Shown: positions 9,143 to 19,078 of the stretch, piece after piece
Layout: every line of letters begins with the position of its first letter
Position numbering within the stretch: position 1 is the stretch's first letter
Origin: Magnetospirillum sp. 15-1
GTDB taxonomy: Bacteria > Pseudomonadota > Alphaproteobacteria > Rhodospirillales > Magnetospirillaceae
Length of the DNA stretch: 64,000 nt
NCBI RefSeq assembly: GCF_900184795.1
Contig: NZ_FXXN01000014.1
Location: 55,822 to 119,821, forward strand
Direction: 5' to 3'
Notes under the pieces: generated by a model
Told to the model about the DNA's origin: nothing
Databases searched by the model: none
Seen by the model: only the letters and a program-made list of their open reading frames with translations
Program-made: the position numbers and the translations under genes

Positions 9143-9326
9143 TTCCGGCCACCAATTTCCGGGCAGGACGCCCCAGGATGGCCCCCTCCCCCCGCCGTGG
9201 TGTAGGAAAAGTGTGGGTAACCTGCGATCAAGGTTTGCGGTTTTTCCCACAAACGGTAAGATCACGGCCTCAGGAGGGCGGGGTCTGAGACTAGACTAAG
9301 GGCTCCTGGGGGAAGGATCTGGATCT

Positions 9327-9956
9327 ATGGCCGTGCAGCAGAGCCGACCGATCACCATCGTCATCGCCGAAAAGAATCCACTGCTTCAGAGCAGTCTGAT
9401 CAAGTTGTTCTCCGGCGACGAACGGTTCTCCGTCGCCGCGGTGACCAGCGATGGCGAACGCTTTATCGAGGCCGTGGACAAGACCCCGTTCGATGTCGGG
9501 GTCATCGGGTGGGAGATGCCCTACCTGGACGGGCGCGGAGTCCTGCAGACCTTGCGGGCTCGGGTCGATGCCCCCCGGCTGATCGTCTATACCGGCAGCC
9601 CCAATCCCGACGTGCCGCGCCAGGCCATGACCCTGGGCGCCGCCGGGTTCTGCTCCAAGCGCGAACCGCCCGAGCAACTGCTCGACACCATCATCGCCGT
9701 CGCCGCCGGGCGCATGGTGTTCCCGTTCATCGACGTGTCGTCCCTGGCCAGCGACCCGCTGGCCGGCCTGACACCGCGCGAGCGGGAGCTGCTGGCCGCC
9801 CTGGCCGGCGGCCTGACCAACCAGCAGATGGCCGCCCAGCTGGACATCTCGCTCAACACCGTGAAGTTCCACCTGAAGAACCTCTACGACAAGCTGGGCG
9901 TCGGCAACCGCGCCCAGGCGGTGGCCTTCTACCTCAAGGGGCGGGAATCCCGCTAA
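9327..9956 (+). CDS. LuxR/NarL-type regulator with degenerate receiver domain
   Basis: A 209-residue DNA-binding regulator: an N-terminal receiver-like domain (8-125) and a C-terminal LuxR HTH (about 147-205, LTPRERELLAALAGG and LDISLNTVKFHLKNLYDKLGV). The receiver has lost its phosphorylation site: the acceptor Asp position is Gly61 (VIGWEMPYLDG) and the acidic pair is Glu15/Lys16. Thr89 and Lys111 of the switch remain. It therefore probably works without phosphorylation, through dimerisation or a ligand. No kinase gene is adjacent. The start ATG follows GGGGGAAGGA. Confidence 0.85.
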   Translation: MAVQQSRPITIVIAEKNPLLQSSLIKLFSGDERFSVAAVTSDGERFIEAVDKTPFDVGVIGWEMPYLDGRGVLQTLRARVDAPRLIVYTGSPNPDVPRQAMTLGAAGFCSKREPPEQLLDTIIAVAAGRMVFPFIDVSSLASDPLAGLTPRERELLAALAGGLTNQQMAAQLDISLNTVKFHLKNLYDKLGVGNRAQAVAFYLKGRESR

Positions 9957-10114
9957 CCCAAGGGACCGAAGTCCCCGGAAACAACCTGACCTTTCGGTCA
10001 TGTCCTCACCTGCGGAAGGGACATGGCCGAGGGGGCGGTCATGGGGCATACTGCTGATATCGGAGAGGCGCCGCCGCCACCCGTCGCCTCGGTTCAAGCA
10101 GGAGGACACTGCCC

Positions 10115-10621
10115 ATGACCACCAAGGTAGCCCTGTTCCTGGCCCACGCCCTGGCCATGGAGAACGAAGCGGCGGATCGTTACGACGAACTGGCCGATAC
10201 CATGGAAATCCACAACAACCGGGAAGTGGCCGAGCTGTTCCGCCAGATGGCCAAGTTCTCGCGCCTGCACGGCGCGTCGGTGGCGGCCCGCGCCAACGGG
10301 CATGACCTGCCCAAGCTGAAGTCCTGGCAGTACCGGTGGAACACGCCCGAACCGCCCGAGGTGGGCACGCCCGGCGCCACCCATTACATGATGACCGCTT
10401 GGCATGCCCTGGATTTCGCCCTGGACAACGAGAAGCGGGGCCACCGCTTCTATGCCGACGAAGCCGCCGGCAGCGACGACCCGGATGTCCGGATTCTGGC
10501 CGCCGAAATGGCCGACGAAGAAGCAGAACACGTGGCGGAACTGGAAGCATGGATTGCCCGAACACCAAAACCGGAGCACGACTGGGCCGAGGACCCGGAC
10601 GAGGCCCTGGTCGCCGATTGA
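10115..10621 (+). CDS. Ferritin-like (rubrerythrin-type) protein
   Basis: A 168-residue all-helical protein. The Glu/His pattern fits a ferritin-like diiron fold: LAMENEAADRYDEL near 13-26, FRQMAKFSRLHG near 46-57, LDNEKRGHRFY near 105-115 and MADEEAEHVAEL near 131-142. These give paired ExxH-like ligands. Proteins of this type handle peroxide or iron in the cytoplasm. No C-terminal rubredoxin domain is present. The start has an excellent SD (GGAGGA, 12 bp upstream). The reaction is inferred from the fold only. Confidence 0.7.
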   Translation: MTTKVALFLAHALAMENEAADRYDELADTMEIHNNREVAELFRQMAKFSRLHGASVAARANGHDLPKLKSWQYRWNTPEPPEVGTPGATHYMMTAWHALDFALDNEKRGHRFYADEAAGSDDPDVRILAAEMADEEAEHVAELEAWIARTPKPEHDWAEDPDEALVAD

Positions 10622-10652
10622 CGCCCGCCCCCTCCGCGCTCCGGTGTGAACC

Positions 10653-11540
10653 GTGAGCGCGGAGCATCGCCGCGGCGTCCTGTTCGCCCTGGCCTGCTAC
10701 GGCACCTGGGGCCTGTTTCCCGCCTTCTGGAAACTGGTGGCCACCGTACCGCCCGCCGAGGTCCTGGCCCATCGCGTGGTCTGGTCGCTGCTGGCGGTCA
10801 CCCTCATGCTGACCTGGCTGAGGCGCTGGGACGAAGTTTTCGTCCTGCTGGCCTCACGCCGCCGGCTGCTGGTCCTGGCCGCCTCGACGCTGTGCATCAG
10901 CGTCAATTGGCTGGTGTTCATCCAGGTGGTGGGCGAGGGCAACGTGCTGGAAGCCAGCATGGGCTACTTCCTCAACCCGCTGGTCAACGTGGCGCTGGGC
11001 GTCATCGTGCTGAAGGAGCGGCTGCGTCCCCTGCAATGGGTGGCCGTCGCCCTGGCCCTGGCGGGCATCGTCGAACTGGCCGTCGCCACCGGCACACCGC
11101 CCTGGGCGGCGCTGACCCTGGCGGGAACCTTCGGGATCTATGGCCTGCTGCGCAAGCGGCTGCCGGTGACGCCGCTGACCGGACTGGCGGTGGAGACCGG
11201 ACTGATGTTCCCGCTGGCGGTGGGCTATCTGGCCTGGAGGATGGCGGCGGGCTCCCCCATCCTGGGCGGCACCCCGGCCCTGGCCGCCGCCCTGCTGGCC
11301 GGCGGGCCGGTCACCGCCGCGCCGCTGCTGTGGTTCGCCGCCGCCGCGTCGCGCCTGCGCTACACCACGCTGGGTTTTTTCCAATACCTGGCGCCCACCG
11401 GGCATTTCCTGCTGGCGGTGCTGGTCTATGGCGAGCATCCCAGCCTGCCCCACCTGATCACCTTCGGCTGCATCTGGGCGGCCATCGGGCTCTATCTGGT
11501 GGACAGCTGGCGCCAGAGCCTCAAACCATCGGCAGGGTGA
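10653..11540 (+). CDS. rarD: RarD-type EamA/DMT family transporter
   Basis: A 295-residue inner-membrane protein with about 10 TM helices. The N-terminus (RRGVLFALACYGTWGLFPAFWK) and SINWLVFI-like segment (SVNWLVFIQVVG) match RarD, an EamA-family member of uncertain substrate. GTG at 10653 is the start that keeps the full first TM. The 3' end overlaps the convergent histidine kinase gene by 20 bp. The spacing to the ferritin-like gene is 31 bp, so co-transcription is possible. Confidence 0.85.
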   Translation: MSAEHRRGVLFALACYGTWGLFPAFWKLVATVPPAEVLAHRVVWSLLAVTLMLTWLRRWDEVFVLLASRRRLLVLAASTLCISVNWLVFIQVVGEGNVLEASMGYFLNPLVNVALGVIVLKERLRPLQWVAVALALAGIVELAVATGTPPWAALTLAGTFGIYGLLRKRLPVTPLTGLAVETGLMFPLAVGYLAWRMAAGSPILGGTPALAAALLAGGPVTAAPLLWFAAAASRLRYTTLGFFQYLAPTGHFLLAVLVYGEHPSLPHLITFGCIWAAIGLYLVDSWRQSLKPSAG

Positions 11541-12681
11541 AACGAAAGCGGGCTCCCTGTCCCGGCTCGGATTCGACCCAGATGCGCCCGCCATGGGCTT
11601 CGGCGATACGCCGCGCCACCGCCAGGCCGATGCCGGCGCCGGGATAGCGGTCCGGTCCGTGCAGCCGCCGGAAGATGCCGAAGATGTCGTCCTGGTATTC
11701 CGGGTCGATGCCGATGCCGTTGTCCTCGACGGTGACGCACCATTCGCCTTCAAGACTCTCGGCGGCGACCCGCACGCGGGGCCTGCCGTCCTCGGCATGG
11801 AATTTGAGACCGTTGCCGATCAGATTGACCATCAGCTGGCGCAACTGGGCGGGATCGCCGCGCACCACCGGCAGGGGGCCGGTCTCGATGGCCCCGCCCC
11901 GGGTCTCGAGCGCGCTGCCCAGGTCGGCGATCACCACCTTCACCAGATCGTCCATGTCCACGTCGACCATCTGGGCCGCCGCCATGCCCGCCCGGGAATA
12001 GCCGAGCACCCCCTGGATCAGATCGCGCATGCGCTGGGCGCCGCCCACCAGGAAATCCAGATACTCGCGCCCCTCGTCGTCGAGGATGGCGCCGTGCTTG
12101 CGCTCCAGCATCTGGGCGAAGGAACAGATGGTGCGGCAGGGCTCCAGCAGGTCGTGGGCCGCCACGTAGGCGAAACGCTCCAACTCCATGTTGGAGCGCT
12201 CCAACTCCTCGGCCGAGCGCCGCAGCAGCATCTCCTCCGCCTTGCGCTGGTTGATGTCGCGAGCGACGAAGATCAGGCTGGGCTCGCCGCTCAGGTTGAC
12301 CACTTCCAGGGACATCAGGGCGGTGAAGACCTCGCCCGACTTGCGGCGGAAACGCACCTCGAAATTTTCCAGCCGGGTGGCGTCGCCCAGAGCGGCGATC
12401 ATGCGATCGCGCTCGGCCCGGCTTTCCCAGGTCCCCAATTCGCCGGACGTGCGGCCGATGGTTTCGGGCTTGGTCCAGCCCATGATGCGCTCGAAGGCGT
12501 CGTTGACCTCGATGAAACGGCCGGTATCGCGCGCCGTGATGGCGATCAGGTCGGGACAGGCGCGGAAGACCGTGGCGAACTTGGTCTCGATGCGCCGCAG
12601 AGCCGCCCCGATATCCGACCGGCGACGATCCTGATTGCGGCGCTCACCGCCGCCCTCCCCCGAACTGCCCCGTTTGCCCAT
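11521..12681 (-). CDS. PAS sensor histidine kinase (soluble)
   Basis: A 386-residue cytoplasmic kinase without TM segments. A Ser/Arg-rich N-terminus leads to a PAS domain at about 28-155 (FRACPDLIAITARDTGRFIEVNDAF and a PAC-like FVARDINQRK). The H box is FAYVAAHDLLEPC, with His near 178. The N box (LIGNGLKFHAED) and G boxes (DNGIGIDPEYQ, GAGIGLAVA) are intact. The SNMELERFAYVAAHD region is closely similar to the other two histidine kinases in this window, so they share a subfamily. No cognate regulator is adjacent. Confidence 0.85.
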   Translation of the reverse strand: MGKRGSSGEGGGERRNQDRRRSDIGAALRRIETKFATVFRACPDLIAITARDTGRFIEVNDAFERIMGWTKPETIGRTSGELGTWESRAERDRMIAALGDATRLENFEVRFRRKSGEVFTALMSLEVVNLSGEPSLIFVARDINQRKAEEMLLRRSAEELERSNMELERFAYVAAHDLLEPCRTICSFAQMLERKHGAILDDEGREYLDFLVGGAQRMRDLIQGVLGYSRAGMAAAQMVDVDMDDLVKVVIADLGSALETRGGAIETGPLPVVRGDPAQLRQLMVNLIGNGLKFHAEDGRPRVRVAAESLEGEWCVTVEDNGIGIDPEYQDDIFGIFRRLHGPDRYPGAGIGLAVARRIAEAHGGRIWVESEPGQGARFRFTLPMV

Positions 12682-12752
12682 GACCGATCCCTAACGTAAT
12701 CGGCACAGACTAACTCCTTTGCCGCACATGCCAAAACGCTAAGGAGATGAAA

Positions 12753-13100
12753 TCATGGAGTCAGGAAGGAATCCTTTTCCGGTCCGGTGTCGGAACATTC
12801 GGCGATGAACTTGACCAGCCGGTAGGTGGCCGGATCGAAGCGCAAGGCGACGAACTTGGAACCCTCGCGGACCACGCGGCAGGTGCCGCCGATACCGTGA
12901 TTGATGTCCAGCTTGCCGTTGTCGCTGGGATACAGGGTGAAGCGCAGGGCGCTGTCCGTGACCTTGAAGCCCGCCTCCAGCGTCATGCCGCCGGCGGAAA
13001 TCTCGGCCACCCGTACCAGCTTGCCGCCGATATTGGCCATCAGATGCAACCCGTGGAAGCGGGGATAGCGCCGCCTCTCGTGTCCTTGATCATCGGGCAT
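12753..13100 (-). CDS. PilZ domain protein
   Basis: A single PilZ domain of 115 residues, a likely c-di-GMP receptor. The RxxxR motif is present as ERRRYPRF near 8-15 and the second motif as EISAGGM near 33-39 ([D/N]xSxxG with Glu in place of Asp). An upstream in-frame ATG at 13172 would add 24 residues, but they show no domain character. Neither start has a strong ribosome binding site. Its neighbours are a histidine kinase and, divergently, the metal-efflux operon. With GGDEF-EAL and HD-GYP proteins in the same window, c-di-GMP signalling is active in this organism. Confidence 0.65.
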   Translation of the reverse strand: MPDDQGHERRRYPRFHGLHLMANIGGKLVRVAEISAGGMTLEAGFKVTDSALRFTLYPSDNGKLDINHGIGGTCRVVREGSKFVALRFDPATYRLVKFIAECSDTGPEKDSFLTP

Positions 13101-13240
13101 GGCATGAATCCGGACCTGTTCGAACGCTCCCAGCTTAACATGGAACCTGCAGGCCCAAATATCCAAGGCCATATACCGAAGGATATCGGGTGCCCCGATC
13201 CCTCTTGCCCCGGCCGCGCCGTTGCGCGCATAGTGCCCTC

Positions 13241-13612
13241 ATGCGTGACGTCCTCTCCCGCCTGTTCCGACTCGGCCTGCCGGCATTGCTGCTGGTGGTG
13301 GGGTTGGCCGTTTGGAGCGGCGCCGCCCAGGCCGGCGAGGCCATGCACCATCAGCATGACGGAGCCTCCGCCGAGCACGCCATGCCCTGCCATGACGACG
13401 CAACCCCGGCCGCCAAGCCCAAGGCCGCCGACCACGGCTGCCCCGATTGCCGCTGCCTGTTCACCGGCTGCGCCGCCGCCGCCGCCACTCTGCCCGGCAT
13501 GACCGGAGAAGCGCCGGTGACCTTTACCCTGGCGCCGCCCCAGGCCGCCCAGCCCGTGCGTCTGGTCACACAGGCGCTGAGCGGGCCGCCCGCCGAGCCA
13601 CCCAGACTCTGA
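13241..13612 (+). CDS. Small exported His/Cys-rich protein of metal-efflux operon
   Basis: A 123-residue protein with an N-terminal signal/anchor (LFRLGLPALLLVVGLAVW, about 8-25). A His-rich stretch (MHHQHDGASAEHAMPCHDD near 35-55) and a CPDCRC cluster near 67-72 suggest metal binding in the periplasm. It resembles DUF2946-like proteins found before CzcABC genes. It opens the efflux operon, 51 bp before the adaptor gene. The ATG at 13241 is preferred over one at 13190 because it puts the hydrophobic segment at the N-terminus. Confidence 0.6.
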   Translation: MRDVLSRLFRLGLPALLLVVGLAVWSGAAQAGEAMHHQHDGASAEHAMPCHDDATPAAKPKAADHGCPDCRCLFTGCAAAAATLPGMTGEAPVTFTLAPPQAAQPVRLVTQALSGPPAEPPRL

Positions 13613-13663
13613 ATCCGCACGCCTGAAGTCTGTCCGGATTCACCGTTTCAGGGATAATCTCCC

Positions 13664-15223
13664 ATGCTCGCACGTTTCCTGGCGCTGGCCTTTTGGGCCG
13701 CGCTCCTCCCATCCGTCCTGGCGGCCCAGCCGGTCACACCCGGTATCGGCAGCGAAGGCGACGCCTTCCAGGTAGTGCTGGTGCCCGGCACCGACGGCCG
13801 CACCCTGCTCTATCTCGCCGATCTGGACAGCAACGCCCCGGTGGCCGACGCCGTCATCGACGCCGAGGCCGAGGGCTGGAGCGGCAAGGCGGTCGCCGCC
13901 GACGGACCGGGTACCTACGCCCTGGCCTGGGTGCCGCCGGCCACCGGCACCGACCTCACCCTGATGGTCAGCGCGGGCGGCCGCGACGATCTGTTGCTGG
14001 CCCGTGGCATCGCGCCCCTGCCGCCGCCCGCCGTGGCGCCCGCTCCGGTGGAGCATTGGCGCCACTGGACCGGCGGCGCGGCCATCGGCGCCGTGCTGGT
14101 GATCGGCGCCTGGTGGCTCGGCCGTCGCCGGGCCGGCACCGCCGTGCTGCTGCTGGTGCTGGCCGTTCCCGCCGCCAGGGCGCACGAGGGCCACGACGAC
14201 CACGCCGCCACCGCCGAGGCGCCCGCCGCCCAGCCGGGCGCCATGCTGGTGATGGACAAGCCCACCCAGTTCCTGCTGGGTATCCGCACCCACAAGGTGG
14301 AATCCGCCGAAGCGGCCGAGACCGTCCGGGTGGTGGGCCGCGTGGTGCCCGATCCGGCCGGCTTCGCCAAGGTGCAGCCGTCGCAGCCGGCCCGCATCGT
14401 CTCGGACCCGGAATTCCCGCTACCCGTCCCCGGTCAGACCGTCAGGCGCGGTCAGGTGATCGCCGTGCTGGAACCGACATTGTCCACCCTGGAGCGCTCC
14501 GACAAGCGGGCCGCCCTCTACCGGGTGGAAAGCGAGATCGCCATCAACGAGCGGGAAGCCTCCCGGCAGCACGCCCTGAAGGGGCTGGTCGCCACCAAGC
14601 TGGTGGAGGATACCGGCACCCGCCTCGACCAGTTGCGGCGCGAGCGCAGCCAGCTTCTGGGTACCGCGTTGGGACGAGAACTGGTGCGCGCCCCCGTCGA
14701 CGGCGTGGTCACCGACGTCCACGTGGTTCCCGGCGAGGTAGTGGCGGTGGACAAGGCGATGATCGAAATCGTCGATCCGGCCCGCGTGCGGGTCGAGGCG
14801 GTGGTCCACGATCTGGCCCTGGCCACCCGCATCGGCGCCGCCACCGCCGCCACCAGGCTGCTGCCCGACGAAGCGGTGCCGCTGACCCTGCTGGGCGTCA
14901 GTCCGCGGGTCGACGCCCTGGACCAGGGGGTGCATGCCGTCTTCGCGGTGCCCGAGGCCCAGGCGCGCTCCTTGCGCATCGGCATGCCGCTGGACGTCTT
15001 CCTGGCCACCGGCGCCACCCGCCTGCGCATGGCGGTGCCACGCGCCGCCATCGCCGAGGCCGGCGGCCGTCAGGTGGTGTTCGTGCGCACCGCGCCCGAG
15101 ACCTTCGAGGCCCGCCCGATCCGCGTGGACAGGGTGGTCGGCCCCCTGGCCGAGATCGAGGGCGTCAAGGCCGGCGAACGGGTGGTGATCCAGGGCGTCG
15201 AGCAACTCAAGGCGCTGAGGTAG
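13664..15223 (+). CDS. RND efflux periplasmic adaptor (CzcB/CusB-like) with extra N-terminal domain
   Basis: A 519-residue membrane-fusion protein. The C-terminal 330 residues form the adaptor: a barrel-sandwich region split by a coiled hairpin ([19 protein letters not shown] near 283-301), [19 protein letters not shown] near 343-361, and a beta-barrel/MP part to the end. Unusually, residues 1-130 form a separate exported domain after a signal peptide (1-20). A TM (138-153) and then a second signal-like segment ([13 protein letters not shown], 161-173) follow, leading into a His-rich HEGHDDH. This looks like a fusion of two exported proteins. It hands metal ions to the pump encoded 5 bp downstream. 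Confidence 0.85.
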   Translation: MLARFLALAFWAALLPSVLAAQPVTPGIGSEGDAFQVVLVPGTDGRTLLYLADLDSNAPVADAVIDAEAEGWSGKAVAADGPGTYALAWVPPATGTDLTLMVSAGGRDDLLLARGIAPLPPPAVAPAPVEHWRHWTGGAAIGAVLVIGAWWLGRRRAGTAVLLLVLAVPAARAHEGHDDHAATAEAPAAQPGAMLVMDKPTQFLLGIRTHKVESAEAAETVRVVGRVVPDPAGFAKVQPSQPARIVSDPEFPLPVPGQTVRRGQVIAVLEPTLSTLERSDKRAALYRVESEIAINEREASRQHALKGLVATKLVEDTGTRLDQLRRERSQLLGTALGRELVRAPVDGVVTDVHVVPGEVVAVDKAMIEIVDPARVRVEAVVHDLALATRIGAATAATRLLPDEAVPLTLLGVSPRVDALDQGVHAVFAVPEAQARSLRIGMPLDVFLATGATRLRMAVPRAAIAEAGGRQVVFVRTAPETFEARPIRVDRVVGPLAEIEGVKAGERVVIQGVEQLKALR

Positions 15224-15228
15224 CGGCC

Positions 15229-18200
15229 ATGTTCGATGCCATCATCGCCCTCAGCCTGCGTCATCGGCTGTTCGTCCTGGCCGCCGCCCTGGCGGTCACC
15301 GTCTATGGCTCCCTGGTGCTGTCCCGGCTGCCCATCGACATCTTTCCCGATCTGAACCGCCCCACCGTCACCATCATGACCGAGGCCGCCGGCCTCGCCC
15401 CCGAGGAATCGGAGACCCTGGTCACCCGTCACATCGAAACCGCCATGAACGGCGCCCCCGGCGTGGTGCGGGTGCGCTCCAATTCCGGCGTCGGTCTGTC
15501 CATCGTCTTCGTCGAGTTCGACTGGGGCACCGACATCTACCGCAACCGGCAACTGGTGGCCGAACGGCTGGCCTCGTCGCGCGACCTGCTGCCCGCCGGC
15601 ATCAATCCCGTCATGGGGCCGGTCAGTTCCATCATGGGCGAGATCATGCTGGTCGGCGTGCGTTCCAAGGCGGGCGCCACGCCGCCCATGGAACTGCGCT
15701 CCCTGGCCGATTGGGTGCTGCGGCCCCGCCTGCTGTCCATTCCCGGCATCGCCCAGGTGATCCCCATGGGCGGCGAGGTCCGCCAGATTCAGGTCCAGGT
15801 CTCGCCCTCCAAGCTGTCGGCCCTGGGCCTGGGCTATGCCGACGTGGAAAAGGCCCTGGCCGGCTTTGCGCGGAACACCACCGGCGGCTTCCTGGAACAG
15901 CGCTCGGCCGAGTTCCTGATCCGCAATATCGGCCAGACCACCGACCTGGACGATCTGCGCAACACCGTGGTGGCGTGGCGCAACAACGCCCCCGTCACCG
16001 TCGATCAGGTGGCCGAGGTGCGCAACGGCGCCGGCGTCAAACGCGGCGACGCCGCCATCGACGCCCACCCGGCGGTGATCCTGGCGGTATCCAAGCAGCC
16101 GGGCGCCGATACGGTGGCCCTGACCAGGAAGGTCGAGGCCGCCCTGGCCGAGATCGGCCGGACCCTTCCCCCCGACATCGAGGCCGACCGGGTGCTGTTC
16201 CGCCAGGCCGACTTCATCCGCCGCGCGGTAAGCAACGTGGCCGAGGCCTTGCGCGACGGCGCCGTGCTGGTGGCCATCGTGCTGTTCGCCTTCCTGATGA
16301 ACATGCGCACCACCTTCATCAGCCTGACCGCCATTCCGCTGTCCATGGTGGTGGCCGCCCTGGTGTTCCAGGCCATGAATCTCTCCATCAACACCATGAC
16401 GCTGGGCGGCCTCGCCGTCGCCATCGGCGAACTGGTGGACGATGCGGTGGTGGATGTGGAGAACATCCTGCGGCGCCTGCGCGAGAACGCCGCCCTGCCG
16501 GAGCCCCGCCCCACCCTCGACGTGGTGCGCGAGGCCTCGAGCGAAGTGCGCAACTCCATCGTCTACGCCACCATGGTGGTGGTGCTGGCCTTCCTGCCGC
16601 TGTTCGCCCTGTCGGGCATCGAGGGACGGCTGTTCGCGCCCCTGGGACTGGCCTATGTGGTGTCGATCCTGGCCTCGCTGGTGGTGTCGCTGACCGTCAC
16701 CCCGGCCCTGTCGCTGTTGCTGCTGCCCAAGGCCAAGGTGATGGGCCACGGCGATTCCGCCCTGGTCCGCCGTCTCAAGGACTGGGACCGCCGCCTGCTG
16801 GACTGGTCCTTCGCCAATCCCAGGGCGGTGATCGTCCCCGCCCTGGTCCTGATGATCGGAGCCGGCGCCTCGGTGCCGTTCCTGGGCCGCACCTTCCTGC
16901 CCAGCTTCAACGAAGGCACCGTCACCGTCACCGTGGTACTTCCGCCCGGCACCTCGCTGTCGGAATCCAACCGCATCGGCACCATCGCCGAGACACTGAT
17001 CGCCCAGGTCCCCGAAACCGCCTCCACCGGGCGACGGACGGGGCGCGCAGAACTGGACGAGCACGCCGAGGGCGTCCATTACTCGGAAATCGACGTGGAC
17101 CTGCACCCGTCGAAAAGACCGCGCGACGCCATCCTGGACGATCTGCGCCGCCGGCTGGCCCAGATTCCCGGCATCAGCGTCAATATCGGCCAGCCCATCT
17201 CGCACCGCCTCGACCATCTGCTGTCCGGCGTCAGGGCCGAAATCGCCGTCAAGATCTTCGGCGATGATCTCGATACGCTGCGCACCCTGGCCGCCGAGGC
17301 CAAGGAACGCATGCAACGGGTCAAGGGCGTCGCCGATCTACAGGTGGAAAAGCTGGTGCTGATCCCGCAGTTGCAGATCCGCCTCGACCGCGCCGAGGCG
17401 CGCAAATACGGCCTCGGCCTCGGCCAGTTGACCGAGACCCTGGAAGCGGCGCTGCAGGGCAAGGTGGTGTCCCAGGTCAGGGACGGCGAGCGCAGCACCA
17501 ATCTGGTGCTGCGTCTGGCCGAGGACTGGCGCGCCCAGACCTCGGATTTCCGCCAGATCCTGGTCGACACCCCGGCGGGCAAGGTGCCTCTCGCCCTGGT
17601 GGCCGAAGTGGTGGAGACCCAGGGCCCCAACCTGATCAACCGCGACAACCTGCGCCGCCGGGTGGTGGTGTTCGCCAATTCCCAGGGCCGCGACCTGGGC
17701 GCCATCATGGAGGATATGCAGGCGGAGCTGGGCGGCATGACATTGCCCCCCGGCTACACCATCGCCTATGAGGGCCAGTTCCAGAGCCGCCAGGAGGCCA
17801 CGAGGCTGATCGGTATCCTGGCCCTGGTGTCGCTGGCCGCCATCTTCGCCCTGCTGCACGCCCATTTCCGCTCCGGGCTCCTGGCCCTGATCATCATGGC
17901 CAACATCCCCATGGCCCTGGTGGGCAGCGTGGGAGCCCTGTGGCTGTCGGGACTGCCGCTGTCGGTGGCCGGCATGGTGGGCTTCGTCACCCTGGCCGGC
18001 ATCGCGTCCAGGAACGGCATCATGAAGATCACCCACTACCTCCACCTGATGCGCCACGAGGGCGAGGCGTTCGGCCCGGCCATGATCATCCGCGGCTCGC
18101 TGGAACGCCTGACGCCCGTGCTGATGACCGCCCTGGTGGCGGCCCTGGCGCTTCTTCCCCTGGTGCTGGCCGGGGGCGAACCGGGCAAGGAAATCCTTCA

Positions 18201-18330
18201 CCCGGTGGCGGTGGTGATCTTCGGCGGCCTGATGTCGTCGACCCTGCTCGACACCCTGGTTACCCCGGTGGTGGTGCTGCTGCTGGGCCGCAAGGCCCTG
18301 ACTGGACTTGGACAAGAGGTGCGGACATGA
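15229..18330 (+). CDS. Heavy-metal efflux RND pump (CzcA/CusA family)
   Basis: A 1033-residue inner-membrane proton/metal antiporter of the HME-RND family. The N-terminus ([19 protein letters not shown]) and [15 protein letters not shown] near 37-51 are typical. The TM4 signature [13 protein letters not shown] has Asp404/405, Asp409 and Glu411, while the position of CzcA Asp402 is Ala398, as in CusA-type pumps. Metal specificity (Cu/Ag versus Zn/Co/Cd/Ni) cannot be fixed from this alone. It partners the adaptor just upstream. No outer-membrane factor gene is in the operon, so a TolC/CzcC-like protein must come from elsewhere. Confidence 0.9.
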   Translation: MFDAIIALSLRHRLFVLAAALAVTVYGSLVLSRLPIDIFPDLNRPTVTIMTEAAGLAPEESETLVTRHIETAMNGAPGVVRVRSNSGVGLSIVFVEFDWGTDIYRNRQLVAERLASSRDLLPAGINPVMGPVSSIMGEIMLVGVRSKAGATPPMELRSLADWVLRPRLLSIPGIAQVIPMGGEVRQIQVQVSPSKLSALGLGYADVEKALAGFARNTTGGFLEQRSAEFLIRNIGQTTDLDDLRNTVVAWRNNAPVTVDQVAEVRNGAGVKRGDAAIDAHPAVILAVSKQPGADTVALTRKVEAALAEIGRTLPPDIEADRVLFRQADFIRRAVSNVAEALRDGAVLVAIVLFAFLMNMRTTFISLTAIPLSMVVAALVFQAMNLSINTMTLGGLAVAIGELVDDAVVDVENILRRLRENAALPEPRPTLDVVREASSEVRNSIVYATMVVVLAFLPLFALSGIEGRLFAPLGLAYVVSILASLVVSLTVTPALSLLLLPKAKVMGHGDSALVRRLKDWDRRLLDWSFANPRAVIVPALVLMIGAGASVPFLGRTFLPSFNEGTVTVTVVLPPGTSLSESNRIGTIAETLIAQVPETASTGRRTGRAELDEHAEGVHYSEIDVDLHPSKRPRDAILDDLRRRLAQIPGISVNIGQPISHRLDHLLSGVRAEIAVKIFGDDLDTLRTLAAEAKERMQRVKGVADLQVEKLVLIPQLQIRLDRAEARKYGLGLGQLTETLEAALQGKVVSQVRDGERSTNLVLRLAEDWRAQTSDFRQILVDTPAGKVPLALVAEVVETQGPNLINRDNLRRRVVVFANSQGRDLGAIMEDMQAELGGMTLPPGYTIAYEGQFQSRQEATRLIGILALVSLAAIFALLHAHFRSGLLALIIMANIPMALVGSVGALWLSGLPLSVAGMVGFVTLAGIASRNGIMKITHYLHLMRHEGEAFGPAMIIRGSLERLTPVLMTALVAALALLPLVLAGGEPGKEILHPVAVVIFGGLMSSTLLDTLVTPVVVLLLGRKALTGLGQEVRT

Positions 18331-18353
18331 TCGCGCCCAAGGAGATTTCGACC

Positions 18354-19064
18354 ATGAAGACACGCCTTCTCACCCTGGCCCTCTTCCTCGCCGTGCCGAC
18401 CGCCCTGGCCCACGGCACCCTGGCCGCCTTCTTCGGCGGGCAGATCGCCGAGACCGGCGATTACCGCGCGGAATTCGCGGTGCGCGACGGGGCCATCAAG
18501 GTCTGGGTGCGCGATCACGACGACAAGCCGGTCAAGGCGTCGGGCAAGGCCACCCTGCTGCTGGGCGGCCAGAAGCTGGACCTGCCGCTGAGCGCCAAGG
18601 ACGACACCCTGATCGCCGAGGCGCCGGTCAAGTCCCGCGACAAGCTGGCCGCCGTGCTGGGACTGCAGGTGGATGGCAAGCCGCTGTCGGTGCGCTTCAT
18701 GCAGTCCGAGGTGGTGGCGCCCGCCACCCTCTCCCCCCAGGCGGAAGCGGGGCGCAAGGTGTTCGAGGCGGTGTGCGCCACCTGTCACGGCGGCGCCCTG
18801 CGCGGCAGCGACAACGGTCCGCCGCTGCTGCACCCGTTCTACGCCCTGGGCTCGGCCCACGGCGACGACGTCATCCTGGCGGCCATGAATACGGGCGCCA
18901 AGTCGCATATGTGGAAGTTCGGCGACATGCCCAAGCCCGAAGGACTGAAGCCCGGCCAGGACCAGGACGTGCTGGCCTATATCCGTGCCATGCAGGCGGC
19001 CAACGGGCTGGGAAGCGCCCCGGCGGCCGCCGCCGATCCCCATGCCGGCCACGGGCACCATTGA
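18354..19064 (+). CDS. Exported c-type cytochrome with N-terminal beta domain
   Basis: A 236-residue periplasmic protein. A signal peptide (1-19, ending TALAH) leads to a beta-rich domain (20-118, with VKVW-like strands such as AIKVWVRDHDDKPVKASG). A mono-heme cytochrome c domain follows, with CATCH at 141-145 and a probable axial Met in HMWKFGDMP. A Gly/His tail ends the protein (PHAGHGHH). The ATG at 18354 has AAGGAG 9 bp upstream. It lies 23 bp after the pump gene, so it is part of the efflux operon; a role in copper redox handling or sensing is inferred. Confidence 0.75.
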   Translation: MKTRLLTLALFLAVPTALAHGTLAAFFGGQIAETGDYRAEFAVRDGAIKVWVRDHDDKPVKASGKATLLLGGQKLDLPLSAKDDTLIAEAPVKSRDKLAAVLGLQVDGKPLSVRFMQSEVVAPATLSPQAEAGRKVFEAVCATCHGGALRGSDNGPPLLHPFYALGSAHGDDVILAAMNTGAKSHMWKFGDMPKPEGLKPGQDQDVLAYIRAMQAANGLGSAPAAAADPHAGHGHH

Positions 19065-19078
19065 GGAGGGAGATGACC

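Noticed and set aside
13693-15228. About 512 open codons upstream of, and in frame with, the RND pump
   Set aside because: The region is fully occupied by the adaptor gene in another frame; the pump starts at 15229 with a standard N-terminus.
15070-17316. A 748-codon open frame on the minus strand
   Set aside because: It is antisense to the pump gene; no motif and biased composition.
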